A stretch of 64,000 nucleotides of DNA, taken from assembly GCA_012845835.1 (NCBI GenBank), contig JABAKD010000011.1, positions 8,618,381 to 8,682,380 on the forward strand. Direction: 5' to 3'. Shown here piece after piece: positions 1-12,600 of this stretch; position 1 is the stretch's first letter; the number at the start of each line of letters is the position of its first letter. Below the pieces are notes generated by a model. That model was not told where the DNA came from. It saw only the letters and a list, made by a program, of their open reading frames with translations, and did not search any database. The stretch is from Undaria pinnatifida. Its lineage: Eukaryota; Sar; Phaeophyceae; Laminariales; Alariaceae. The position numbers and the translations under genes are program-made.

Positions 1-553
1 CTGGGAATCGCATCAAACGTGTATGATGTCTGTTTTCGTTTCTATTGTACCAAGCGCAATAGGAGGGTCAACGAAGCTCGTTGCCGGGCGGGGTGGGGGT
101 GTGGGTATTTGCACCGTGCACGTGACCTTGTGAGGGACAGCACGTCGTTGGCTTCAAGAGGAGTAGTTCATAAGCCGCAGGCTGCCGACGAGGCCAATCC
201 AATATCACCATGCATATCCACATAGGCGTCATTTCGTTATTTCTAGCTAGGTATTCCCGTACGTTTTTTGCCCAGTCGCATACAGGTAAAAAAATGTCAA
301 AAAGTAGGTTGGGTTCGGAATGGGTACTACTGGTGTACTGGTATCATAGCTCGAGCCAGGAAAAGGATTCCTGGGCCCGTCCCCAGCTAGGAACCTGGAC
401 CCAAGCAAGATCTTGGAACCAAACGGGATCCTGGATTCGAACAGGATCCTGGAACCGAGTGTATCCGAGCCTGATCCAGGATCCTGGTTTTGCACTGGGT
501 CGAGAACCGTGACCAAGTCGAGGTCGCTTCTCGAGGCGCCTTTACCGGCTTTG

Positions 554-837
554 TCCCACAAATCGTACCAGATAACGTACCAAATATATTTCAATTTTTA
601 GAGGTTTTTAAGCTGTTTTTCGTGTTTTTTTTGTGTTGTTTTTTTTTGTCAAATCGCGAAAGGGGGTCGGCTCACCCTAGCCCTAGCCCTAACCCTAACC
701 CTGACCCCAACCCAGGCTAGGGCTCCGACCCGAGCGCGGTTTCGCCGCGCGTTTTGGAAAAACTGATAAAAAATGCGCGGACTACCTCAAAAACATCGAA
801 ATATATTTGGTACTTTTATCTGGTACGATTTGCGGGA
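554..837. mobile_element. 284-bp MITE-like element with long terminal inverted repeats
   Basis: The left end (CCCACAAATCGTACCAGATA, then a stretch ending AAATATATTTC) is repeated inverted at the right end (GAAATATATTTGG to TATCTGGTACGATTTGCGGG), about 38 bp with few mismatches. The interior holds a T-rich stretch, a telomere-like CCCTAA array and a GC-rich segment. Confidence 0.7.
676..722. repeat. Telomere-like (CCCTAA/CCCTAG)n tract inside the MITE
   Basis: About seven imperfect units (CCCTAGCCCTAACCCTAACC, then CCCTGACCCC) followed by GGCTAGGG in the other orientation. It is internal, not a chromosome end. Confidence 0.75.
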
Positions 838-1459
838 TGAGAAAATCGCGAAGGCTACTGCGCTTCTATGTTATTGAGGAGGCCCCGCCGAAGGCACCCG
901 AGGGCACCCGCTAAGAGCCACTCGAGAGCACCCTGCCGGAGGCTCGTTTTGACTCGATTTGGGGATTAGAAGGTTGACTCCAAGATGGTCCACTCGTAAT
1001 TATAATGACGTGTGGTGCCGAATATATGCTGCTGGTAACGGATCGAGGCTTCGCGGTCAAGTTTAACACTGCTGTGAGATAACTGATTTCGTTAGTACCA
1101 CAAAATGCTCCCCTGACATACCCTAAACACACTATGTTTGCCCAGAGAAGGCGCATGATATAATAGAGTCACAGTACCTATATCAATGCCTATATCTAAG
1201 TAATACATTGACTGGGGATTATTTGTTTAATTATTATCTTCGATGTTAAAGGGAGACGAAAGCTTGATGATTATTTTCGATGTTAGAGGGAGACGATATT
1301 GGAGCTCTACTGTAGAGACTGTTGATATCGCATACCAAAAATCCACCCTCAAAGCTCAAACGGAAAATAAATGGTCAACCGCAAGGAAGGCAGGTAAATA
1401 ACACAAGGCAACAGAAAATACAACACCTCCCCCTAGTAAATCCGAGATTAATTATCGCC

Positions 1460-1657
1460 CTACATGGCTGACTTCGGTAAGCTGTAAACCGCCTGAGACG
1501 AACTATATATCGCAGAAGTACTGAAGAAATCCAGTATACTGGCGGCCGAATCTACCACATATTTTGTACTGGCTGCACCAGCCAGTCCCCAGCCCAAGTA
1601 ACAGAAATAAGTTGTCAGTACGAGTGCGTTTCGTATGGCGGCCGGAATCTCTCGCAT
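1460..1657 (-). CDS. Small hypothetical membrane protein or exon
   Basis: This 65-codon minus-strand frame starts MREIPAAIRNALVLTTYFCY and contains one hydrophobic, Gly/Ala-rich segment (YFCYLGWGLAGAASTKYVV) followed by a Ser/Ala-rich tail. Composition and smooth reading suggest real coding sequence, either a tiny one-helix membrane protein or the last exon of a longer gene. No homologue is recognised and no splice partner was found. Confidence 0.35.
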   Translation of the reverse strand: MREIPAAIRNALVLTTYFCYLGWGLAGAASTKYVVDSAASILDFFSTSAIYSSSQAVYSLPKSAM

Positions 1658-2029
1658 TGGTCGATTGTTGCAAAACCGAGCGGCGTGGTCCGTTTTATCT
1701 CCGCCGATGATTTCAAAAATAAAAGAACGAAACTATCTGTTGGTTTCTGAGGAAGGGATTCACAGGGCGTTTTGAAGCCGTGGTGCCATGCAAGGAAACA
1801 CCCATCCGCGGCATGTCAACGTGCATGTATGACCTACTGGTATATTGGACTTTGCCGGTACTGCCCAAGAACCAGTACGTGGCGCCTCATTATGTTGACG
1901 TCAAAAACGAGACTCACAGCTTGGTCGTACCCTGTGTGCCCGAAACTGTTCCCACGCTCGCGTCCAAAACAACTGCTGAGCCAGCGATCATTTTTATTTT
2001 GTCTTTGGGCCATACCCACTCTACAGGCA

Positions 2030-3223
2030 ATGACAACGTACAACCACATACCAACGGACCAGGACGTCAAGCGGTACAACGTAGCTTTCCAGGAGTGGTC
2101 CGATGCTGACAAAGCGCAGCTCCTAGCCGACACCGAGAGCTCCAAGCGTTGCAAGGAGAGGAAAGCGCTCGAAGCAGTCGTCCATTCCTTCCAGCAGGAG
2201 GCGCAGCGTACCAGGACCGAGGCGGACGAAGCGAGAGCTTCACTACAGAACCGCGAAATAGCCATACAGAAGTGTGGCCATTTGGTGGAGGGAGCCCGAG
2301 CTGTCTGCGACAAGGCAGTCGCGTGTCACGGAGAGAAGGTTGCAGCGTTCGACGAAGCATGCTCACGGCACAAAACGGGCATGCAGACAACTTCACCGCT
2401 GGACACCAGCACCGATAATCGTAAGCGGTCAGCCCCCGTTGACGACGGTCTCCTCGCCACCAAGTCGGCAAAGGCCGGGGCATTGTCGGCTGGCAAGGCG
2501 GCCCGCTCGTTGAACAAGGGCAAGAGGCCCGCCTCTGCCGTGCGCGGGCTGGACACGGCTCGGGTAAGATTGTTCAAGAACCTTGAAGAGAAGGTCAACC
2601 AGGCCAAGCTGGACGTTATGGAGGCCAAGGCCAGCCTTGCCGGCATGCAACAAATGCGCAGTGAATATCGAGCGGTTGCGGCGGCCGAGAACGCGCGAGT
2701 GGTCGAGCTCGAACGCGTCGCAGTCGAAGACCTAGAAGCATGGGAGGAGATGAGAGATTCCTCCGAGTACATTGCGGCGTGTGTTGCTTGTTCCGCCGCG
2801 AGCGTCGTGGCGGAAGAGAAGACGGCTGCGGTTTCCCTCGCTGAGAGCAACCTGCGGGAGGCCGAGGGTGTGTTCCGCGCGGCGCTAGCCTCCGGGGATA
2901 AGAAGATGGTTCCTAATGAACGGGTGGCAGATGTCCTTAGGGCCGTCTACATTAAGATGAGGCAGGAAAACATGGAAAGGGAGATTGAGCTGAGTCGAGA
3001 ACCCGTCATCCTGCCGAAGTGTAAGGGGATTGAATTCCTATCATCGGGGAGCTCGTTTGGAGTGGCAATGTTGTTGGCGGAGAGGAAGAGGGAGGAGAAT
3101 GAAAAGGCGGGCATCAAGGGGAGAGGGGCAGCGGCGAGGAGTCGTGCACGTGGTGCGTCAGGTGCGGCACCTCGACGGTCTAGTCGGTCAACTCGTGGGA
3201 GGCCGGCTGCTGTTCTCGAGTAA
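2030..3223 (+). CDS. Hypothetical basic coiled-coil protein, single coding exon
   Basis: This is an uninterrupted frame of 397 codons ending in TAA. The frame is open back to 1772, but the added residues look non-coding. A good 3' splice site (pyrimidine-rich tract ending in ACAG at 2026) lies just before the ATG, so an upstream 5' exon is likely. The N-terminal third is charged helix (KRCKERKALEAVVHSFQQEA). The middle has a basic patch with RKRSAP and NKGKRPASAVRG, possible nuclear targeting. A second coiled-coil zone follows (VNQAKLDVMEAKASLAGMQQ). The C-terminus is Arg/Ser/Gly-rich (SRARGASGAAPRRSSRSTRG) and may bind nucleic acid. I do not recognise the family. It could be a host gene or part of a mobile element. 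Confidence 0.6.
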   Translation: MTTYNHIPTDQDVKRYNVAFQEWSDADKAQLLADTESSKRCKERKALEAVVHSFQQEAQRTRTEADEARASLQNREIAIQKCGHLVEGARAVCDKAVACHGEKVAAFDEACSRHKTGMQTTSPLDTSTDNRKRSAPVDDGLLATKSAKAGALSAGKAARSLNKGKRPASAVRGLDTARVRLFKNLEEKVNQAKLDVMEAKASLAGMQQMRSEYRAVAAAENARVVELERVAVEDLEAWEEMRDSSEYIAACVACSAASVVAEEKTAAVSLAESNLREAEGVFRAALASGDKKMVPNERVADVLRAVYIKMRQENMEREIELSREPVILPKCKGIEFLSSGSSFGVAMLLAERKREENEKAGIKGRGAAARSRARGASGAAPRRSSRSTRGRPAAVLE

Positions 3224-6200
3224 TAGGAGCTCCAGGTGGAAGAGGAGGGGGCGCGGAGGGGCGGGGGGACACTGCGACGCAATTTATTCGATCGTGAGAA
3301 ACTGGCAAGATGATCGAGGTGTATTTCTTTCGGATTGACACAGCTGTAATCGATTGTTCGATTATACTCTTGTTCTCCAAAATGATGACGTAGGACGGTA
3401 TCATCGAGACATCTACTCGATTGGGTTCACATTGGACAGACAAAGAAGGGTTGTCTGGTTCGTGCCGAAAAAAGAAAAAAGACAGCGCACTGCCACAACG
3501 CGCACACCTGCTGTCATACCGGTTGATGTGACGGTCTCCAGTACGGTCAGCGTTCCTCCCAGGGGTGCTGACGTCTATGTGTAGCCGACACGCATACAGC
3601 GGTGGTTGCAGCAACCGGAAAAAGGGCGCCAAACAAATATCAGCCCACAGGTGAAGCCGGAAGGAGAGTAACGATGCGACGGTTCACTTATTCATCGCGT
3701 GAGACACTGGCTGCGAGCTTTGAGGCATAAGGGCCGCGGGAGTTAGCGAGTGGTATGAGACCACTGGTGTTCTTGTTCACCAGAAGCTAGTTTTTCTCCA
3801 AGACCGTATCATCGGGAAGCCCTATGCAAGAGGATACAGCTGACCGGTAAGGACTGATTATTCACGGTTTCATATAGAGTAAAGAAGAAGAGAGTACCAT
3901 AACAAAACTGAAGTACGCTTGACTGCTAAGGTTTTGGCTGTTCTCCGTTTCGTCCTTTCGCCAATCGCGTGACTCACTTGTGCCGATGCCGCCTGTCCAA
4001 GCGCAAACGCTTCGCATGGCGATGCTGCTTCCTATACCTAGAGGTATCATCTCTTTCTTTGGTCGTCAACAGTTTCCCTCCTCGCAACAAATTGTCGTTG
4101 GAATGAAACAAGGACGTCGCCAACCTTCTCCCCTAGTCATAACGACGATTTCGTGCTGAATCATATCATTTTGTCTACAGACGCCAGCTGCAAGGTGATA
4201 CGGCACCCCACGTCGGGTTCAAGAGCTGGTCTGAGGGAGAATCTGGACTGAGGGTGTTCAAGATTTCTCCTTTACCCCCAACTGACGACCTGCTGCGCTG
4301 ATGGCGCCGGTTATACCGTGCGAGTCGCAGTTGGAATCCGGTCTGTATTGCGCAAATGTTATGACGTTACGTCGATTACGATGTTTTGACGTGATTTCGT
4401 GTGTGGCTGCGGTGTCTAATCGCTCTCTGTGGTGGGTTGACAAGAGCGATATTTCGCGGTAGATTGGTTATGCTGTTCAGTCTACAATTGAGAACCTTAT
4501 GGCAAACATCGTGGACCCGGCATGGTCCCGAGGTTTTTCAGCGACTACAGCGGCAGAGTAGCATGCTTTATCGATAGAACGCATGCTTTGAGAGAACGGC
4601 ACAACGGCAAAATGGAATATGACACTCGGATGTTGACAGAGCGCGAGGGCAGGGACTAGTAATGGTGTGGAGGCCTGTAGAGAACGGAGAGGTGCACTGT
4701 TAGCAAGAGAAAGGTACCGGTCGTCTCCGCAGTGGTTGAACTCTGGTGAGGGGACCCCGAGGGCACCCCGGGACGGCCGACGTAGTAGTATACTGTACGC
4801 CGAAGCACGCTCACGAGTACGCGTGGTTTTGGCGAAATCAGATATGGGAGAGGGGGGCGTTTCCCTCATTGCAGTACGCGACACGGCTTATGAAGCTCTG
4901 ATTTGGCGCTGAGCTGAAGCAAATATGTAAGCAAGGGTGTGTCCTACACTACTGTACATATTTCAGAGTAAAAACGAATTCCCATGTGTCGCGCAAGAGT
5001 TGAGCCAAAACCGCTCAACTCCTAGTTTATTACGTATGATCGCGCTCTATATATGCTGCCCATTAGGAAATGTCTGAGGGGGAAAAACTCCCACTAGTGG
5101 TGGGTGCCATTAGTGAAGCACGAGGGAGGAGAAAAATGCCCTGCATTGCTTAGATATTCTTGCTTTGTAGAATTAATAACGGAAAATGCTATCTTTGGCA
5201 GAGGGTAGACACGGGTTCAATCATTGCAAAAACACGGGGACGGGTTTATCGGTAGACCCAGTTACGGCCTGCGCAAAAGCAATGACCTATAACACGCGCT
5301 TTATTGGTAAATGTATATTTGTGTGTCTCTGTCTGCGATCTGCCTCAGATGTTGAAAAGACGATACAGCCGGTAATCGGCGGGAAGAATTCACGTGTAGG
5401 TCAGCAAACTTACGCTGCACGCGAGCGAGTCGGGGATTTTCGCTGAGAACGTGACCAGGCATAAGCTGGTCGTTGGGTTGGTCAACCAAGCCAAACGATG
5501 TTATCGGCGATGCGAAAGGCGTCTTACGGGTGCCTTTTGCTCGAGTAATTCAACCAAAATCGTAGCGAGGTTTGTCCGTGGACTTAGCTACGGTCTCCGC
5601 AAGCGCATTAAGCGACAGAACGCGGTGCATTGGTAAATATTATTTGGCGTGCCTCTGTCGGAGGTCTGGGCCATATATATTGAGAAGATGACACGGCCGG
5701 TGCTAGGGGAGAAACTTCACGTGTAGGGCGGCAGCCCCACGTTGAACGCGGGCGCGAGTCGGGGCTTCTCCCTGAGACCGTGAGTAGACGCAGGCTAGTC
5801 GTTGGATTGGTCAACTAAGCTAGACGTCTGTCCATTTTCGAGGTATGTGAAAGTTTCGATTGGTGCGGCGGAAGAGGGGTGCGGGTGCCTTTTCTCAAGC
5901 ATTGCTACAAAAATCATCAGGAAAAGCAGTGAATATGACGATCTGTATATCTCCCCCGTCCGGGTGTCCAGCATGTAGTTGTTTATGCTGTGTCCAGGAG
6001 TTTTAGGCTGACATTCCTTTCCCCTGCGTGCTCGTCTACAGGTATCACACATGCGATGATTAGACTCTACGGCATGGCAATATATTATGCGTTCGTCAAC
6101 TATCCCGGCAGCTGGTGCAACGACACATATCTGGTACTACACAACATGCCGGCTCATTAGGGTCATGACACAACAATTTACGAAATAACAATGATATAAC

Positions 6201-6889
6201 AAGTTGGTGGCGTTCTGAGGGAATCCATACCGAAGGACAGTAACATGCCAAAAGACAAAGCCACCCCGACGTGCTTCGATCTCCCTCCGGCCTTAACTCC
6301 GCCCCGACACAAGATACCACGGCGACAACACCATCACGCACAGCACACGAGCACATACACATGTGCATATACCTCTATCTCCGCGCCTCCTGGCTGCCAT
6401 GATGTATGCTCGTACAGCGTATAGTTATTAATAATTCTGCACGGAAGACCGTCGTCTCAATTTACCCACATTTCCTATGGTCTCTTGCAGCAGCACTGCC
6501 AGACAAAACACTAGCATAACCCCATCCGTGTAACTGCAAACTGCGACGACTTATATCTGCGACGCCGGGAGTGCTAACCCCCCGCCCCCCGCCCCCCGCC
6601 CCCCCCCGCCCCCCGCTATACAACCACCTATAGTTTCTAGAAATGCCTAGCGACCAGTGTCCATGGTTCTGCGTCTAGGTAAAGTCAGTGAAACTATGTG
6701 CATCTAGGCAAGGGGAGGAAGGAGCCCTCAGATTGCAGGGGCTACTTTGCAGACATTCAACAACCTCACTCTTAATTGAGTGTGAACTCCTGCGCGACGA
6801 ACAAAACACGTAGTAGCCAATCTCGCCCGGACCCGGGCATGACCGTGTGTATGCTTTATCATTCTCAGAGCTTCCCTCCGCTTGGCCGA
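3224..6889. other. Non-coding interval
   Basis: Apart from the diverged repeat pair at 5186-5830 I see no supported gene. Short frames (such as 4477-4884 minus and 4667-4912 plus, which overlap each other) have no splice or domain support. A C-rich run lies at 6578-6615. Confidence 0.5.
5186..5830. repeat. Two diverged direct copies of a ~320-bp repeat
   Basis: Both copies contain a TTGGTAAAT start, CTCTGTC, CACGTGTAGG, GCGAGTCGGGG, CTGAGA-C-GTGA and end near GTCGTTGGGTTGGTCAACC. Two more short relatives lie at 19945-20040 and 20115-20180 in the XRP2 gene. Confidence 0.55.
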
Positions 6890-6897
6890 CTATATAA
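6890..6897 (+). promoter_or_regulatory. TATA-like box
   Basis: CTATATAAACA lies about 90 bases before the ATG at 6983 of the Ser/Pro-rich candidate gene. Distance and sequence fit a core TATA element, but no transcript start is known. Confidence 0.35.
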
Positions 6898-6982
6898 ACA
6901 CAATGCAGCCACCCGTATCCCGTCTTGTCCTTGTCTGACTAAACGATGTTGGATTTACAGCAAGCTACACACCTGCACTCCC

Positions 6983-7560
6983 ATGGACTCGTCGCTCATA
7001 GCCCACCACGACGACTCCGCGCCAGCCGACACCTGCAACCCAACCGCGAACGCTTCGTCTTCCGGGCCCTCTACCCCCACCACCAAGCTTCCCTCCAGCG
7101 CATACCTGCCACGATCCTTCCCGCCCCCGCCCCAGCTGTCATTGTCGAAGACATCGGGTTCGCTGCGACCAACACCCTCACGCGGGGTCCTCGGAGTCGT
7201 CCGACATCACCCCTACCCCACCCGCCGCACCTCCCGCCTCCCGTCTGGCGCAGCTCCATGGGCTGGCTTACCCGAGCCGGAGGCAATCGTACCGCGGCTC
7301 GCTGGATGAGCCGCTGACAACACTCGACTCCACGTCGCTGTCCGCGGCCGCTGCTGCTGCTGTCGCTGCCGGTGCCATCACTACTGGTGGACTATTGTTG
7401 TTGCGAGTTCGCGCCGAGGATGGGGAAGGGAGCGGCGGAGAGGCAACCTCAGTGTTATCGCTGCCGCTTCCGTACACACCGGTGCGGCCCGTCTCGTGCC
7501 GGCTTGAATGGGTTGATAAAAACTCCGACGGCGGCCGTTGCTGTTGCTGGCGTTTTCGAT
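6983..7560 (+). pseudogene. Ser/Pro-rich candidate coding region with apparent frameshift
   Basis: From ATG 6983 the frame reads MDSSLIAHHDDSAPADTC and then Ser/Pro-rich disordered sequence to about 7190. There the plausible reading moves to another frame at a GGGG run (SSESSDITPTPPAAPPASRL and onward). The second part contains LDEPLTTLDSTSLS, an Ala-rich hydrophobic stretch and LEWVDKNSDGG. The shift may be an assembly error, an unseen small intron or real gene decay. The opposite strand is also partly open, which lowers confidence. Function unknown. Confidence 0.35.
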
Positions 7561-7939
7561 GCTGTCGCAGTTTTCAGGTTCTGCGGGTGCTGCCGCTGTT
7601 AATGACGAAGGCTATACGGTGTAGGTGGGGTTCAATTTGGGGCCTGTTTTTACAGTGTCTCGGAATCACTCGAGCGAGTGACACCCCCTTGTTATTTGTT
7701 GGTCTTAAGGTTGCCGTTTTCGTTTTGCTATATGAACACGCGCAATGGAATGGGTAGGTACGCTGCGCCAACTAACCACCTAAATATATTTTGTCAGTGA
7801 CGCGTACGCAGTCACTCGCTCGTGCGAGCGGCCCAAACGCGGTAGTGGATAAGCGGGTACCTCCGCTGCGGTAGCCATGGTCTGCCGCTGCTGTTGCTGA
7901 TGATGCTGATGTTGGAGCAGCTGCTGCTGTTGGTGTTGC

Positions 7940-8068
7940 TACCTCGATGCGCCACCTTCGAAGGCATCGTTTGAAGCGCCTCCTCTATCCGGGGAGGAGA
8001 ATGCCACCGTCGACACAGTGCTAGCTAGAGCATCGAAGGCATCAGCCACCCCCCATCTATTGCTGTAG
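7940..8068 (+). CDS. Possible terminal exon
   Basis: This short open block reads YLDAPPSKASFEAPPLSGEE, continues to ASATPHLLL and stops at 8066-8068. It is protein-like and lies just downstream of the Ser/Pro-rich candidate at 6983, so it may be that gene's last exon. A CTG/GTT-rich repeat lies immediately before it and the exact acceptor is unclear. Confidence 0.25.
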   Translation, partial: YLDAPPSKASFEAPPLSGEENATVDTVLARASKASATPHLLL

Positions 8069-9697
8069 CCCGTGCGCATGACTACAGGCTGGTTCACGTT
8101 AAAAACCCCAAATTCATTCCCCGGCGAATGTCCACGCCGTTTTTTCGATTCAGACCGTGAAATTTTGCACATATATAGACTATATATAGACTATGTCTTC
8201 TATGTGTGCCCTTGGGAAGACCCCACCCGATGTTTTGTTTGTTTTGTTTTTGCCTGATTTTTCGTCAGTTAAGATTTTTGGAAATAGGTGGACAACCCTT
8301 AGCCCAAACATTCTCAGTGAAGAAGAAAAAAAAACGCCCGGAGGTCAAACCTCGGGATGGGCACGTAAAACACGTGTGCAAAAAAATTTCAGATTCCATC
8401 TCAAAAACGGCGTGGACATTTTTGACTGTTGTGCGAAAACATGAGATTACCAGGTAAGATACGTTTTTTCCTTCAAATGGCTTAATTTTAGTCTAGGACC
8501 CATTTTTTCTCTACTGCTGTAGACTGTAAGGTTCATGAACACATATCTAGGCAGATCAGATCTTCGATTTTTTCGCGAAAAAATCTGCAGGCATGTCTTG
8601 GAGTACCTCCAACCGGTTCGTGCAAAATGCGGCGCAACTCATTTTCTCGCCTCTCCGCTTGGAAAAAGCATGGACATATTATTATTACCGAGTATTATTA
8701 TTTTTGCCCTCCGACAATGTAGCGTAGATGCCTTTCCGATATAAATCGAATATCCTTCCTTAAAGCAGCAGTAGCACCTAATATGAAGTCGAATGATCGC
8801 ACCATAATGCAGTGGTATCTTCCGCCAACCATTCGCCCATTTCCTTTCCCCACATCTTCTCCTTTTATCTACTATTCCCTTTCCCTATATATTGTTGAAG
8901 AATTTGAAGGCCTGTGTATCATTAGTCGGTACGTGTTTTGCTCCTAAGGGACAGCCCGAGGCCGTTGAAAACAAAAAAACAGTCAAGGTGGCCCTGTCAC
9001 CCTCTTCCATTGGTCATGGGGGCCCAGTAGTATGATACTGTACCAAATACTCACTCTTTGACTACTCGTGGAGATATCACGAGCGGCATTCGCGGGGGAG
9101 AGAATCTGTTTTTTTTACTTAAACCAGCTTGTTGAGAGGTACTACAAACTCGTAGTAGTGGTGTCGTGTGTAGCGGTCGCTAGCTTGGTCGCTTGTTGAG
9201 TGTTTTTGCCCCTAGCTGCAGCCAGCTGTTGTATCTGGGCCTGCATTGTACCCCAAGCTGGAAGACCTGGAGGTGTGCTGATGCAGGAGGAGAGGGGCTC
9301 GTTAGGCCAGGTCTTCGCCCATCGGGCACACCCCGACTTCCCCACGGAACACGGAGCACGGAGTCGTCGCCGGTGTTTCTGCAGTTCTGCATTCTGCAGC
9401 CATGGTTCGCGTTGCGGCGCAAATAACGAGCCAATCCCTTTGTTCTTTTCCCTTCTGCTGTCCAACGTCGGACCAATATTATTCGTTGTCTAAACCTTTG
9501 CGGTCTAATAAAGAGTCAATCAGATTGCGACATAGCTCTATGTTCCAGGCCGAAACCGTCATCTGGACGGAAGTCGAGAATCGGTTATCACAGGCTATAC
9601 AGGCTGCACAGGAGGCAGGAGGGAACAAGACGTTTTTCGGTCTGCGAAGCCTTGGGACGCGAAGCAGATACACAGCCTAGGGGCATCGAGAAGCACG
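8069..9697. other. Non-coding AT-rich interval upstream of the XRP2 gene
   Basis: No gene seen. It contains the 20-bp perfect palindrome GATTTTTTCGCGAAAAAATC at 8566-8585 and should include the XRP2 promoter. No TATA box is evident near 9698. Confidence 0.45.
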
Positions 9698-12600
9698 ATG
9701 GGAAACCTATTCGTGAAGGAGAAGGACTGCTCGGAGATCAAGCCGACCGTCAAACGTCCGCAGGGGGTTGGGTGGAAGCCGCCCGGTGAGAGGTCGGGGG
9801 CTAAAGGGTACGAGCACGAGTACGAGTACGAGCACGAGTACGAGTACGAACACGAGTACGAGTACGAATGAGTACGTGTTTGTCTTTGGTTCAATTTACC
9901 GTTCGTTGCTGCTGCTGTACATGTTTGTGATATCCACATACCACCGTGCGCCGTGAGTTGATGATTTGGGTACAAACCCCGAAACGCCATCGATGCTGTC
10001 TTGTGTTGTGCTGGCTTGGTAATAGCCGCGCTGACTGTGGCTAGTGCCCTCGTCGCCGATACCATGGGTTGTTCGTACCTGCTGAAAGAGAGCCGTGAAA
10101 AATCGCACGTAGCATGCACTCGTCTGTGATAGACAACTACTGTATGATACCAGGTATATGGTCTACACAACGTGAGTGTGTCAGCTACTCGACGTCATGG
10201 TGTGGTGTATCATGAGATCGAAAACTTCGCACGAGATACTTTTTGTCGTTGCAAGCTGCGTGCGAGAGTAACTTCGATCGCATTTGCTACACGAACGGGG
10301 TTTATGACCTCGTGGAGGACGTGCAGCCGCTGGTAGTTCGTATTGACACACTACTATAGTCTATATATTTTTATATAGACTAGTCTAGACTATATATTTA
10401 CCTGTGGGCCCGACGTCGTAAGTTTTGTACGAGTAGTGCTCGGTATATGTGCAAGTTGAGCATCGACGTTCTTAGTACAAATCACTAATCGGTCGAACTC
10501 ATAGCTGGCTGGCGTACGGTGCCTATGTTGCACTTGGTACCTGCTAGTAGTCGTGAGAAAAATATGAAAACTGGGGTATCCGATTTAAGAGCGTCCATAC
10601 AAAGAGAAAACAATCTCAAGAGCGGTCAAATCGACTTGCTACCGGTACCTCGCAGCTTGCAAAATTTTTGTATCGACTACCCATCGAGCGAACTCTTGGC
10701 TGACGTCACAGGCGAGGCGTCTTCGGGCACCGGAGCAGCACCCGCCGCGAGCTCGAAAGGGAAGCTCAACCCCAAGGACTTCATTTTCTCGGGGAAACAG
10801 AAGGAGGTATGATATCACACCCACGAGCACAAGGTTTTCGGGCTGTTTTCGCTGATGCTATAGTCTACACTCATAGTCTAGACTCTATATCAGTAGATCT
10901 GTGAGTCGGCACGTCTTTAGTCACCAACAATAGTTGTACCTGGTAGTTATTAGTCGGACTACACTATACGACGTAATAGTTAGTCGTTGCCTGGAGGTGC
11001 CAACTATTCGACTTATTGGGTGTACATGGTTGAACATAGATAGGAAGGTTTGTTTATTGTAGAGTGTACCGGTATTTTTCTTTCTTGGGGGCGCGCCTCC
11101 CTCGGCCGGAGACAGCTAGTTTGGCTTGCTTCGCTCGCTTGATTCAAGCCGGCAAGCCGGCTGGTCCTCGGCTGAGATCGCCAGTCGACTCGCGGACTAA
11201 AGCTAACTGTTGGCTAACGACACCTACCGAATAGGGAAATTGGGAAATGGTTGGCAGAGAGTCATACCTTGTACTGGTAGGAGAGATACTGCTGCTTTAC
11301 GGAATGATCGTCGATTTATATCGGAACGGCATCTACGCTACATTGTCGAAGGGCAAAATAATAACAGTTATTACTTGTGATTCCGACGCGCCGCTACATG
11401 TTTCCTGAATGATGGGGATGATGGGGATGATGGGGGTGATGGGGATGATGGGGATGGGGATGATGGGGATGATGGGGATGATGGGGGTGATGGGGATGAT
11501 GGGGGTGATGGGGATGATGGGGATGATGGGGATGATGGGGATGATGGAGATGATGGGATGATGGGGGTGATGGGGATGATGGGGATGATGGGGATGATGG
11601 GGATGATGGGGATGATGGGGGTGATGGGGATGATGGGGGTGATGGGGATGATGGGGATGATGGGGATGATGGGGATGATGGGGATGCTCAACCCCCCGGA
11701 ATCGTCGCAATTTCACTAGTCTACTAGTCTATGTTACTTTTTAGTAAAAGTTCGTTGTATCGAGACGCGAACCGTCGAGGTAAGAAAAGGCTGAGTTATT
11801 CTCGCGATAAAAACGAAGGCACGTGGTCTAGACTATATATATATACCGTAGTGGGGGAGGGGGGAGAAGGGCCCGCTATGTTTGTGACCGCGCGGATCTG
11901 AGTTACTACTGGGAGGGAGAGGGCGAGAGTAGTGCGAGGGAAATAAATTAGATGGGAAGAAAAAGGTGCATGACTTGGCCATGGGATTGTTTCGTCGAGT
12001 AAAACGTTTTTTGTTAATGTTTTAGTCTATATGGCTTAGTTTGGGTAAGCTATTGATTGGTCAACCTTTTGCAAGTAAGTGGTCAAACGGACTGGTCTAA
12101 TACCACACCAATAACCTTGACAAATAGCATCGTCGACGGGACATGGGTTTTTTGGGTCGTGGCTTCGAATCCCACCATCCACAATATATACGTATGTGAT
12201 CTTTTTCAGACTTTCCCCATGTCGAACTTGAAAATACTCTTCCCGTTTTAGTCTACCCAGGAAATGAAACCGTTATATCCAGGAAATGAAACCGTTTGGA
12301 TATTGACAGGTTCGCCCATATATCCGGCCGACCTGCTATCCCGCCGTTTCAGGGGGGGAGAGTGTTTTAAGGCTTAGTTTGGGTAAACTGTTGGATAACC
12401 TTTTGCAAATGGTCAAACGGACTAATACCCCAATAATACTTCAACACCAACCCCAAACCAGCTGTAGGGAGAGGTATATATATATCTATATATATATCAA
12501 AGTGAGGACGGAGCCTCAGGGAAAAAAAAAGGTTCAACTTTAACGCGGCGTGCGTCGGTCAAATTAAAGTGCAGTCGCCTAATAGCGTCATTTGGAGAAA

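Noticed and set aside
676-722. Chromosome end (telomere)
   Set aside because: The tract is short, imperfect, flanked by unique sequence and lies inside an inverted-repeat element.
4477-4912. 135-codon minus and 81-codon plus frames
   Set aside because: They overlap on opposite strands, have no recognisable motif and no splice partners; chance frames in GC-rich DNA.
11333-11716. His-Pro and Ile-Pro repeat frames
   Set aside because: Translation of the GATGGGGAT satellite inside an XRP2 intron.
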